NCBI GenBank assembly: GCA_017427545.1
Contig: JAFRSO010000074.1
Coordinates: 1-34,119, forward strand
Length of the DNA: 34,119 nucleotides
Source: Selenomonadaceae bacterium
GTDB taxonomy: Bacteria > Bacillota > Negativicutes > Selenomonadales > Selenomonadaceae
Reading direction: 5' to 3'
The translations under genes were made by a program, and so were the position numbers. Below the pieces are notes generated by a model. That model saw only the letters and a program-made list of their open reading frames with translations, searched no databases and was not told the DNA's origin. Shown here piece by piece: positions 8,817 through 17,807 of the stretch. Each line of letters begins with the position of its first letter. Positions within the stretch are counted from its first letter, which is position 1.

Positions 8817-8922
8817 ACTTTCTTTTGCTCGCCCAAAAGAAAGTATGCAAAGAAAAGGGCGTTCTGCCGCTAACGACGCTATCGTGCGTCGTGGTCGCGG
8901 CGGCCGTCATCCATGACGGCCG
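8814..8922 (-). repeat. composite intergenic hairpin element, copy 2
   Basis: Three perfect inverted repeats occur: CATACTTTCTTTTG/CAAAAGAAAGTATG (8814-8827, 8834-8847), ACGACGC/GCGTCGT (8873-8879, 8886-8892) and CGGCCGTCAT/ATGACGGCCG (8901-8910, 8913-8922). Read on the minus strand it begins just after the M23 gene and has the same order as the element following the RTX gene. Confidence 0.6.
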
Positions 8923-8958
8923 GGTCTCAATCACCAATAACTTTCGGATTTTCAAAGG

Positions 8959-10185
8959 TTATAGATAACTGATTGGATTAACGCGTTGCCCGTTGACGTG
9001 AACTTCGTAGTGGACGTGCGGCCCCGTACTGAAACCGGTACTTCCCATGTAAGCGATTAACTGCCCGCGCTTAACTTGCTGACCGACGCTGACGACGACT
9101 TGAGAGGCGTGGCCGTAGCGCGTCATGATTCCGTTGCCGTGATTGATGTCGACCATGTTACCGTAGCCGCCCGAATTCCAGCCCGCGTACTCGACGACAC
9201 CATCAGCCGTTGCGACAATCGGCGTGCCCATATCATTGGCAATGTCCATGCCCGGATGAAAATCTGTACCGCCCCAACGTAACCCGTAAGGTGAAGTAAC
9301 TTCGCCTGTCGTCGGCCAAATCGACGGGATATGAGAATCAGCAGCACCACTTCCGCCGACAAGACTTGGGTCGAATGGGAATGAACCGGGCGCAGGAATT
9401 GAACCGGCTGAAGGGATAATCGGCAAGCCGTTCGCGAAGTCAAATTGAACACTGCCTGCAGGAGCTGACCAACTGCCGGAGCCGGGACTGTAACCGCTCG
9501 CCATAGCCGCACCTCGTGCAAGCTGTTCACGCTGTTGTTTGAGTTCGTTTTGAAAATCGTTAAGACTTTCCTTACGCGTGCTGACTTTAGCCTCCAACAT
9601 GTCCAAAGCCTCGGAAACTTGAGCAATGTCAAGCTCTTCAATCGGCCCGCCCTGACCGTTATGATTATTGGCGGCGGATTTTTGTTTGGCGTTGTCAATT
9701 ATAGATTTAATTCGGCGTTCCTTATCTTGCGGAGATTCGGCAGAAGTTTCAGCAGGTTGAGCGTCTGCAGGAGCCGCGGCAGTTTCAGCAGGCGGTTGAC
9801 CTTCTGCGGGAGTTTCAGCAGGTTTATCATCTTTCGGCGGATTCAACCCCGCTTGAATTCTAAGCTCTTGTTCCTGTTGTGCAAGATTTTGAATCGTCTC
9901 GCTTAACGTTGCTGCCTTCTTCGAGAGCGTCAAAAGTTGTTCCTGCCTGAGTTCAGCGGCCTGTTCAATTTCGTTGATTGTCGACGCGTCACGTTGCATA
10001 CGCATTGCGCTGTAAAATGAAAATGCCGCTGTGCCGACGAGGAGCACTCCGCCGATTAAAACACTCGCCACGCCCAATCTGAACATGCCCGACGAAAGTT
10101 TAATTGTCCTCTCCTTATCGCCGCCCTTTATGTTGATTGTGTAACTTTCAATCTTGGCGGACGGCTGAGAATTTTTTTCTTCCAT
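8959..10185 (-). CDS. M23 family peptidoglycan endopeptidase, membrane anchored
   Basis: The protein has 408 residues. A short cytoplasmic N-terminus is followed by one membrane segment (about 36-60), a coiled coil (70-112), a Pro/Ala/Glu-rich linker (115-152), a second coiled coil (185-225) and a C-terminal LytM/M23 domain (296-408). The zinc ligands are present: H310 and D314 in HPGMD, and H392 in HVHYEV, with H359 (YGHAS) and H390 as the conserved active-site histidines. It should therefore be an active peptide-crosslink hydrolase rather than a degenerate activator. The layout is like other coiled-coil M23 proteins used in cell elongation or division. ATG at 10185 follows GAGG. It begins 10 bp after the DUF4446 gene, so the two are co-translated from one message. 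Confidence 0.93.
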   Translation of the reverse strand: MEEKNSQPSAKIESYTINIKGGDKERTIKLSSGMFRLGVASVLIGGVLLVGTAAFSFYSAMRMQRDASTINEIEQAAELRQEQLLTLSKKAATLSETIQNLAQQEQELRIQAGLNPPKDDKPAETPAEGQPPAETAAAPADAQPAETSAESPQDKERRIKSIIDNAKQKSAANNHNGQGGPIEELDIAQVSEALDMLEAKVSTRKESLNDFQNELKQQREQLARGAAMASGYSPGSGSWSAPAGSVQFDFANGLPIIPSAGSIPAPGSFPFDPSLVGGSGAADSHIPSIWPTTGEVTSPYGLRWGGTDFHPGMDIANDMGTPIVATADGVVEYAGWNSGGYGNMVDINHGNGIMTRYGHASQVVVSVGQQVKRGQLIAYMGSTGFSTGPHVHYEVHVNGQRVNPISYL

Positions 10186-10195
10186 AAAAACCTCC

Positions 10196-10696
10196 TCAAC
10201 GGCTCATCGCTTGACGAAGAGCTTGCTCCTCTTCCTTAGTGAGTTTGTAATTGGAAGTAACGCGCCCGTCTTCAATCGGCTTGACATAACTGCGTTCAGC
10301 TTCGTTACCGCAAATCGACGAGAATATTACGCCGTTATTATTTCTGTCGAGGAGAGCGACGCACCAACTTAAACCTTGACCGGTCTTTTCAAAGGCGTCG
10401 AAATGAATCACTGCGACGCGGGCAAGTGAACTCCTGACCAGGCGTTCCACGTCGTCAAGCTGATGTTGAATTTTTTTGTACTCGTTGACGGCGGCATTGA
10501 CTTCGGCAGTGTGCGCGGCAAGCATTTGCTCAATACTCGTACCCTCCGCGCCGCTCATCATTTTTTTATAGCGCGTCTTTATCGTCGACAGCTCCGAGTA
10601 CAAATTTATAATCAAGCCGAGCAGTATCAGAATTACTGCGACCAACGCGAATGAAATTAAAAAATCTGTCGTGAAGGCGGCACTCAAGCCCCTCAT
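10196..10696 (-). CDS. DUF4446 family membrane protein
   Basis: The protein has 166 residues. One N-terminal membrane segment (about 10-32, FLISFALVAVILILLGLIIN) is followed by a helical region with YKKMMSGAEGTSIEQML. A compact domain (VAVIHFDAFEKTGQGLSWCVALLD, GVIFSSICGNEAERSYVKPI) follows, which is characteristic of DUF4446 proteins of Firmicutes. The biochemical role is unknown. Its position between whiA and a cell-wall hydrolase suggests an envelope role. GGAGG precedes the ATG at a longish spacing of about 10. A heptamer element separates it from whiA. Confidence 0.85.
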   Translation of the reverse strand: MRGLSAAFTTDFLISFALVAVILILLGLIINLYSELSTIKTRYKKMMSGAEGTSIEQMLAAHTAEVNAAVNEYKKIQHQLDDVERLVRSSLARVAVIHFDAFEKTGQGLSWCVALLDRNNNGVIFSSICGNEAERSYVKPIEDGRVTSNYKLTKEEEQALRQAMSR

Positions 10697-10715
10697 ATTT
10701 TCAAAACCTCCAATT

Positions 10716-10775
10716 TTAGGGAATAGGGATTAGGGATTAGGGAGTAGATAAACCTGTTCCCAGTTCCCTGTTACC
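10716..10775 (-). repeat. heptamer element H3 (TTAGGGA arm / TTCCC arm)
   Basis: Units TTAGGGA, ATAGGGA, TTAGGGA, TTAGGGA (10716-10743) face TGTTCCC, AGTTCCC, TGTTACC (10755-10775). The right arm runs into the whiA stop codon (10771-10773). Confidence 0.8.
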
Positions 10776-11649
10776 TCATCAATTTTTTTGCCAGGCGATG
10801 AATCACTTTGAATCGATAGCGCAAGCCGGCATCACTCATCGAAATTTTTTTAGCCAACTCCCTCATGGTGCACGAAGGATTTTCCAGGCGAACTTTCATA
10901 GCCTCCCGCAACCTGTCATTGACCGGCGCATTTTTATCGAGCAAAATTTTTATATCGGCAAGCTGACGTTGAGCGGCGTTGATTGCCTTGTTGAGAGCGG
11001 CCGTTTCGACGTTGACAATGCGGTTGACTTGCATGCGAACTTCCTTCAAGTTGCGGGCGACCTCAAAACGTTCAACGGCATTTTCCGCGCCAATCATGCC
11101 GAGAAAATCACAAACCGCGTCACCTTCGCGTAGCCATATGAAAAATTTTTTCTGACGTTCATTAAGCCCGGCATTGAACTCAAGATTGCTCATTTGCTTG
11201 CGGAGAAAAATTCCTTCCGCTTGCGTGAACGTGACGATTTGCATAATGTATTGCGCTTCGGGACGATTGACTGAACCGTTCGCGAGAAATGCCCCGCGCA
11301 TATAAGCGACTTTGTAACGCGTGCGCTTGAGCAATTCGGACAAGTCGAGCGCGTCGAAAAAATTTTGCAATTCTCCCGCCGCAAGAAATCTGACGACGTA
11401 AAGAAGATTTTTCATCAATTTTTTTCGGCGGACGGCAGCAATTTCCGGTTTGACGCGCGGGAAAAAATTTTTGCCCAACGTGATAACCCGACGTGCAACC
11501 GCGGCATTTGTCGTGGAAAATTCAAAGCGTCCGTCGATTTTCCTTGAGCCGACTTTCAACAGCGCGACGAATTCTGCAAGCAGACAATCGGGGTCGTCGC
11601 TGAATTTGTGCGCCAACTCATTTTTGACATCTTGCGCAAATGACGCCAT
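10771..11649 (-). CDS. whiA: WhiA, DNA-binding protein with LAGLIDADG-like domain
   Basis: The protein has 292 residues, slightly short for the family. The N-terminus SFAQDVKNELAHKF and the segment VRRKKLMKNLLYVVRF match the WhiA N-terminal domain, which is related to homing endonucleases but lacks cleavage activity. The segment YMRGAFLANGSVNRPEAQYIMQ is the family's second LAGLIDADG-like motif. The C-terminus (about 210-290, CTMRELAKKISMSDAGLRYRFKVIHRLA) is a helix-turn-helix. WhiA acts in sporulation in actinobacteria and in division and chromosome segregation in Firmicutes. Its place next to yvcK and rapZ is a conserved cluster. No Shine-Dalgarno is visible: the bases before ATG read CGCTAACCGCTAAC, which are heptamer repeats. 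Confidence 0.95.
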   Translation of the reverse strand: MASFAQDVKNELAHKFSDDPDCLLAEFVALLKVGSRKIDGRFEFSTTNAAVARRVITLGKNFFPRVKPEIAAVRRKKLMKNLLYVVRFLAAGELQNFFDALDLSELLKRTRYKVAYMRGAFLANGSVNRPEAQYIMQIVTFTQAEGIFLRKQMSNLEFNAGLNERQKKFFIWLREGDAVCDFLGMIGAENAVERFEVARNLKEVRMQVNRIVNVETAALNKAINAAQRQLADIKILLDKNAPVNDRLREAMKVRLENPSCTMRELAKKISMSDAGLRYRFKVIHRLAKKLMR

Positions 11650-11650
11650 G

Positions 11651-11721
11651 TTAGCGGTTAGCGTGAGAGCTGTTAGCTGTTAGCTAGTCGCTAGTCGCTA
11701 CTCAGCTAATCACTAATAACC
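11651..11721 (-). repeat. heptamer element H4
   Basis: TTAGCGG and TTAGCGT (11651-11664) are followed by seven consecutive units AGCTGTT, AGCTGTT, AGCTAGT, CGCTAGT, CGCTACT, CAGCTAA, TCACTAA (11668-11716). TAGCGGTTAGCG (11652-11663) can pair with CGCTAGTCGCTA (11689-11700), 12 bp with two G-U pairs. It fills the gap from 2 bp past the yvcK stop up to the whiA ATG. Confidence 0.85.
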
Positions 11722-11723
11722 AT

Positions 11724-13013
11724 TCACCTCCTGCCGCCCATGCTGTAAATAATTTTCACAACCGCCGCACAAAGTTTATCGGGGTCGTGACGGCCAATTT
11801 CAGTCGTGCTCATCAAGTCGGCCTTGATAAGCCCCATACCCAACGCGTTGACTTTATCCTCGTCAATTTCGACGGGCTTTGAAGCGGTGCCGCGCCACAT
11901 CTCATCAGGAATCGGCGTGGAGTTGACGAGCACATAATCAATCGCGCCGTGCCCCGTATGGTCGAGAATCGCCTTGGCATGTTGAGCGGCGGTATAATTG
12001 TCCGTCTCGCCCGGTTGCGTCAAAACATTGCAGATATAAATTTTCAACGCTTTGGATTTTCGCAGAGCATTGGCGACGCCGTCAACCAAAAGATTCGGCA
12101 TGATGCTGGTATAAAGACTGCCGGGGCCGAGGATAATCGCGTCAGCTGATTCAATGGCCTCAATCGCGGCGGGGACAGCTTGAATTTTTTTCGGGAAGAG
12201 CTGCACGCGTCGAATTTTTTTATGAGCTTCGGGGATTTGTGATTCGCCCTCAACGACAGTGCCGTCAGTCATAATGGCATCAAGGCGGACACTTTCCTTG
12301 CTGGCGGGAATGACACGCCCTTTAACCGCCAGAACTTTCGACGACTCCTTAAGCGCAGTTTCCATGTCGCCGGTAACTTCATTCATCGCCGCGATAAATA
12401 AATTTCCGAAGCTGTGCCCCGCAAGCGCGGTATTGCCCTCGAAACGATATTGGAAAAGTTTTTCCATGAGCGGTTCGGTATCGGCCAATGCAACCAGACA
12501 ATTTCGCAAATCGCCAGGCGGAATAATTCCCAACTCCTCGCGAAGTCGTCCGGAACTGCCGCCGTCATCAGCAACCGTCACGACAGCTGAAACGTTATTC
12601 GTCGCAGTTTTTATTCCGCGCAGAAGGACGCTCAATCCGTGACCGCCGCCAATCACCGTGACTGCAGGGCCTCTACCTAGTTTGCGTTCCTGATAAATCA
12701 AGTCGACGAGCTTTTCCGAGCGGTCGGGAATCAGTACGGCGATAATTGAGCGGATAATTGAGCGCGTCGCCCAAAGCATTAAGCACGAGCCGATTATTAC
12801 AATGAACACGCCGATTCCCGCCGTGACCATGTAATTATAACTGCCGACTGTCCGCCAAACGAGCATGAAAATTTCTTCTTCGACGCGGCTCAAATATTCG
12901 TAGTTAATGACGAGTGCAACGCCGAAGCTGAAGAGCATAACGCCGACTGCAAAAAGTAGCAACCAGCGTTTCATTTTCATGCCGGGATAAAGCCACTTCA
13001 ATAAATGGAACAT
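11724..13013 (-). CDS. yvcK: YvcK/CofD-like gluconeogenesis factor (GlmR) with N-terminal membrane anchor
   Basis: The protein has 429 residues. Two membrane segments (about 17-37 and 62-82) precede a CofD-fold domain starting near 117. Motifs are VTVIGGGHGLSVLLRGIK, VTVADDGGSSGRLREELGI, PPGDLRNCLVAL and LGPGSLYTSIMPNLLVDGV, the standard YvcK set. YvcK binds UDP-GlcNAc and tunes carbon flow into cell-wall precursors. In Bacillus it stimulates GlmS (hence GlmR). The membrane-anchored form is common in some Firmicutes and longer than the Bacillus protein. The start at 13013 has no visible Shine-Dalgarno, and a heptamer hairpin lies just upstream. Confidence 0.93.
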   Translation of the reverse strand: MFHLLKWLYPGMKMKRWLLLFAVGVMLFSFGVALVINYEYLSRVEEEIFMLVWRTVGSYNYMVTAGIGVFIVIIGSCLMLWATRSIIRSIIAVLIPDRSEKLVDLIYQERKLGRGPAVTVIGGGHGLSVLLRGIKTATNNVSAVVTVADDGGSSGRLREELGIIPPGDLRNCLVALADTEPLMEKLFQYRFEGNTALAGHSFGNLFIAAMNEVTGDMETALKESSKVLAVKGRVIPASKESVRLDAIMTDGTVVEGESQIPEAHKKIRRVQLFPKKIQAVPAAIEAIESADAIILGPGSLYTSIMPNLLVDGVANALRKSKALKIYICNVLTQPGETDNYTAAQHAKAILDHTGHGAIDYVLVNSTPIPDEMWRGTASKPVEIDEDKVNALGMGLIKADLMSTTEIGRHDPDKLCAAVVKIIYSMGGRR

Positions 13014-13020
13014 GTTTTTT

Positions 13021-13105
13021 CTAGGAACTAGGAACTGGGAACTAGGAACTAGTTTTTACTATTCCCTACTAGTTCCTAGTTCCTAGTTCCTAATTACTAG
13101 TTCCT
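13021..13105 (-). repeat. heptamer element H5 (CTAGGAA arm / AGTTCCT arm), strong hairpin
   Basis: The left arm is CTAGGAA, CTAGGAA, CTGGGAA, CTAGGAA, CTAG (13021-13052). The right arm is AGTTCCT x3, AATTACT, AGTTCCT (13071-13105). The arms pair over about 24 bp with one G-U. The right arm overlaps the rapZ stop codon (13104-13106). Confidence 0.9.
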
Positions 13106-14003
13106 AAACCTCCCTTACGTCGTTTTTCATCAAGTCGCGGTGCTCCAAATTGACGGCGTAACCTTTTTTGGCAAGCAAGTCGTAAATGTGCTTGGCGACG
13201 AAAACAGAGCGGTGCATTCCGCCCGTACAGCCTATTGCAATGACGAGTTGACTTTTTCCCTCGCGAACATATTGCGGGACGAGAAAATCAATAAACGAGT
13301 CGAGCCGCTTAAGATAATCCTGCGTGATAGATTTTTCTTCGATATAGGCGGCGACTTCGGGAACTGTTCCGCTTTTATGGCGAAGCTCCTGCACGTAAAA
13401 CGGATTGGGCAAAAATCTCACGTCAAGCACCATGTCGGCATCGAGCGGCATACCGAACTTGAAGCCGAACGATAAAACCGCAATGTTCATGATGTCGCCG
13501 TCACCCTTGCCGAAGAGCAGATGAATTTTCTCACGCAACTCAACCCGCGATAAATTGGACGTGTCGATAATGTAAGTTGCCTTTGAGCGGACGCCCTCAA
13601 GTCGTTTACGTTCCTTAAACACGCCGTCAGAAATTCTCGTTGAAGGTGCCATCGGATGACGACGCCGAGTTTCCTTGTAGCGGCGGATAATCACGTCGTC
13701 GCTTGCGTCCATGAAAAGCATTTCATAATCTTGATTGGCTTTGTCCATGTCGTCGAGCACTTGAACGAGGTCGTCAAAAAATTCCCTGCTACGCGTGTCG
13801 ACGACGAAAACCATTTTATTGAAATGACCCGTGGCGTGTGTGCAAAGTTCGACAAATTTCGGAATGAACACGGGCGGCAAGTTGTCAACGCAAAAATATC
13901 CGAGGTCTTCAAGATAGCGGCAGGCCTGACTTTTACCGCTGCCGCTCATGCCCGTCACGATAATTATCCGCGATTTGTCCGCGAATTCTTTAGTCTCTTC
14001 CAT
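13104..14003 (-). CDS. rapZ: RapZ family RNase adapter / nucleotide-binding protein
   Basis: The protein has 299 residues. Walker A is GMSGSGKS (residues 18-25), followed by the family motif LGYFCVDNLPP. The C-terminal domain carries DVRFLPNPFYVQELR and GCTGGMHRSV, the conserved phosphate-binding RapZ motif. In enterobacteria RapZ binds GlcN6P and steers small-RNA control of glmS. In Firmicutes the role of the homologue (YvcJ) is less clear, but it is always near yvcK and whiA, as here. ATG at 14003 follows AAGGAAAG. It lies 12 bp downstream of the HAD gene. Confidence 0.96.
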   Translation of the reverse strand: MEETKEFADKSRIIIVTGMSGSGKSQACRYLEDLGYFCVDNLPPVFIPKFVELCTHATGHFNKMVFVVDTRSREFFDDLVQVLDDMDKANQDYEMLFMDASDDVIIRRYKETRRRHPMAPSTRISDGVFKERKRLEGVRSKATYIIDTSNLSRVELREKIHLLFGKGDGDIMNIAVLSFGFKFGMPLDADMVLDVRFLPNPFYVQELRHKSGTVPEVAAYIEEKSITQDYLKRLDSFIDFLVPQYVREGKSQLVIAIGCTGGMHRSVFVAKHIYDLLAKKGYAVNLEHRDLMKNDVREV

Positions 14004-14015
14004 AAAAATCTTTCC

Positions 14016-14813
14016 TTACAAAACATAATCGTAAACGGCCTTTGCAAAACCATCGTTCTCGCAAGTGTCGGTTATTCGATTGACGGCGGCCTTGACCGCG
14101 GAGACGGCATTACCCATTGCCACGCCGCAACCGACTGAAGTTATCATCGCCAAATCATTATCCGAATCGCCGATAGCTAAAATTTCCGAGTTGTCGAAGC
14201 TGAATTTTTCCGCCAAAATTTTAATCGCTTGCGCCTTACTCACGCCCAACGACATAAACTCTGCGAATTGCGGAGCTGAACGAGTAATTTCCACGCGTCC
14301 GCCGAAAAATTTTTTAGCCTCGTCCAACCTATGATTTATCTCGTCGGGATTAAGTGAAACGCTCAAAACTTTCGGCACGCCTTTTAACCGTTCGCGCATA
14401 CCGTTCCAGCCGACTACGGTCGCATTGACGCGCAAATTTTTTTCGTAAAGTTCGACGCAATCGTTACGTTCGGGGACATATAAAATATCGTCCGAATAGC
14501 TCTGCAAATGCCAGCCGCGCTCCTCGAAAAAATTTATCAGCTCCAAAACATTTTCCTCGTCCATGTATTGCGCGTGAAGAATTTCTCCCGCCGAAGATTT
14601 TATCAACGCGCCGTTGTAGGAAATTATCGGGACGGGTTCGCCGAATTGAGCGGCAATGGGCAGGGCTGCACAATGCATTCTGCCTGTCGCGATTACGACT
14701 TTGACGCCCGCACGAATCATGGCTTTAACCGCCTCAATATTTTTCGCGGGAACAATTGCACTGCCCGCCGGCAAAAGTGTCCCGTCAATGTCGGTCACAA
14801 ATAATTTTATCAT
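14016..14813 (-). CDS. Cof-type HAD-IIB phosphatase
   Basis: The protein has 265 residues from the ATG at 14813. This start is preferred to the in-frame GTG at 14822 because GGGAG lies eight bases before the ATG. HAD motif I is FVTDIDGTLL (nucleophile and acid Asp), motif II VVIATGR, then a type IIB cap, a conserved Lys in GVSKAQAI, and motif IV ILAIGDSDNDLAMI. Members dephosphorylate sugar phosphates, flavin or pyridoxal phosphates. The substrate cannot be told from sequence. It is the first gene of the minus-strand run through rapZ, yvcK and whiA and has its own promoter. Confidence 0.93.
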   Translation of the reverse strand: MIKLFVTDIDGTLLPAGSAIVPAKNIEAVKAMIRAGVKVVIATGRMHCAALPIAAQFGEPVPIISYNGALIKSSAGEILHAQYMDEENVLELINFFEERGWHLQSYSDDILYVPERNDCVELYEKNLRVNATVVGWNGMRERLKGVPKVLSVSLNPDEINHRLDEAKKFFGGRVEITRSAPQFAEFMSLGVSKAQAIKILAEKFSFDNSEILAIGDSDNDLAMITSVGCGVAMGNAVSAVKAAVNRITDTCENDGFAKAVYDYVL

Positions 14814-14847
14814 AACGTGCACTCCCTATCTTTTGAATCACGCGCCG

Positions 14848-14853
14848 ATTATA
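14848..14853 (-). promoter_or_regulatory. extended -10 promoter for the HAD-rapZ-yvcK-whiA run
   Basis: On the minus strand the bases read TGATATAAT, an extended -10 (TG-N-TATAAT), about 35 bases before the HAD start codon. The -35 position is an A/T run with no clear consensus, which an extended -10 can tolerate. Confidence 0.6.
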
Positions 14854-14895
14854 TCAGACATTTACATAAAAAAAAATGCCGCCGCAAAAAATTGG

Positions 14896-14924
14896 TGGAC
14901 AGTTTCATAAAAAAATTTTAAAAT
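14896..14924 (+). promoter_or_regulatory. promoter of the MetF-like gene
   Basis: TGGACA (14896-14901), 17 bp, TAAAAT (14919-14924). The ATG lies about 33 bases further on. It is divergent from the HAD promoter with about 40 bp between the two. Confidence 0.6.
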
Positions 14925-14957
14925 CCCATTGCAAATCATATGGAAGGAGAAAATTTT

Positions 14958-15695
14958 ATGGGAAGAATTGCCGTTGAAATTATTCCGCGTGACGAAGAGA
15001 GCTTGCGAGCCGATATCGACGTCATAAAAAAATATCCGCAGGTTGATTGCGTGAATATTCCCGACTTGATGAGTTTCAAGTTTCGACCGTGGCAGGCCGC
15101 AGAATTTACTCAACCCGCACTGCCGACGATACCGCACGTCCGCGCAATGGACATCGACCTTTCAAAGCCGTTGCCCATGCGTGACGATTTTATCAAGTTC
15201 GCAATCAAGGAAGTTTTGATAATTGCAGGAGATCCGCCGAAAGATTTAACGCGCACGGTTTATCCGACGGAGACAATTGACGTGATACGCAAATTCCGCG
15301 AAGAGCTGCCTGACGTAAAAGTTTATGCGGGCGTCGATCAATATCGCAGCGGTATTCGCGACGAACTTTATCGCGTCGAACGTAAAGCTCAAGCCGGCGC
15401 AGTTGGATTTTTCACCCAGCCGTTTTTCGACATGAGATTTTTGGAAATGTACGCCGACCTCCTCGAAGGTCACGAAATTTATTGGGGCGTGTCACCGGTT
15501 TTGAGCAGTCGCAGTCGCGGTTATTGGGAGCGCAAAGATAAAGCCGTTTTCCCGAAAGATTTTCAGCCAACGATGGCTTGGAATATCGACTTTGCAAAAA
15601 AAGTTATCGACTTCATCAAGACTTCAAGCGGCGGGCTTTACTTCATGCCGATAACGATTGACATTGCCGAACTTTTGCCGAAAGTTTTTGCCTGA
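14958..15695 (+). CDS. methylenetetrahydrofolate reductase-like (MetF family) protein
   Basis: The protein has 245 residues from the ATG at 14958. AAGGAG lies just upstream, so I prefer this to the ATG at 14940. The fold motifs of the FAD-dependent MetF family are present: an N-terminal strand with a conserved Glu (VEIIPRDEES), LIIAGDPPKDLTR (GDPP motif, folate/FAD site), VGFFTQPFFD (the family's FxTQPxF) and WGVSPVLSS. MetF reduces 5,10-methylene-THF to 5-methyl-THF for methionine synthesis or the Wood-Ljungdahl branch. It is shorter than E. coli MetF (about 295) and lacks some N-terminal helices, so the exact reaction is uncertain. The gene stands alone, with its own promoter and a shared bidirectional terminator. 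Confidence 0.85.
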   Translation: MGRIAVEIIPRDEESLRADIDVIKKYPQVDCVNIPDLMSFKFRPWQAAEFTQPALPTIPHVRAMDIDLSKPLPMRDDFIKFAIKEVLIIAGDPPKDLTRTVYPTETIDVIRKFREELPDVKVYAGVDQYRSGIRDELYRVERKAQAGAVGFFTQPFFDMRFLEMYADLLEGHEIYWGVSPVLSSRSRGYWERKDKAVFPKDFQPTMAWNIDFAKKVIDFIKTSSGGLYFMPITIDIAELLPKVFA

Positions 15696-15703
15696 ACCGA
15701 ATA

Positions 15704-15742
15704 AAAAAACTTCAGAGCCTGTGTTAAGTTCTGAAGTTTTTT
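15704..15742. terminator. bidirectional terminator between metF-like gene and ligA
   Basis: A perfect 13-bp inverted repeat, AAAAAACTTCAGA (15704-15716) and TCTGAAGTTTTTT (15730-15742), has a 13-nt loop. Each strand ends the hairpin in a T run. It serves the two convergent genes. Confidence 0.9.
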
Positions 15743-15749
15743 GTTGCCG

Positions 15750-17765
<2,016 letters not shown>

Positions 17766-17807
17766 TTAGCTGTTAGCTACTAGCTACTAGTTCCTAGTTC
17801 CTTAAAC
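17766..17807 (-). repeat. heptamer element H6
   Basis: Six consecutive units TTAGCTG, TTAGCTA, CTAGCTA, CTAGTTC, CTAGTTC, CTTAAAC lie between pcrA and ligA and run over the pcrA stop codon (17802-17804). The element mixes the AGCT-type and the AGTTC-type units seen separately elsewhere. Confidence 0.85.

Noticed and set aside
14940..14957. ATG at 14940 as the MetF-like start
   Set aside because: The AAGGAG lies after this codon and fits the ATG at 14958.
14823..14957. Riboswitch upstream of the MetF-like gene (for example SAM type)
   Set aside because: The leader between the predicted transcription start and the ATG is too short (under 35 bases) to hold one.
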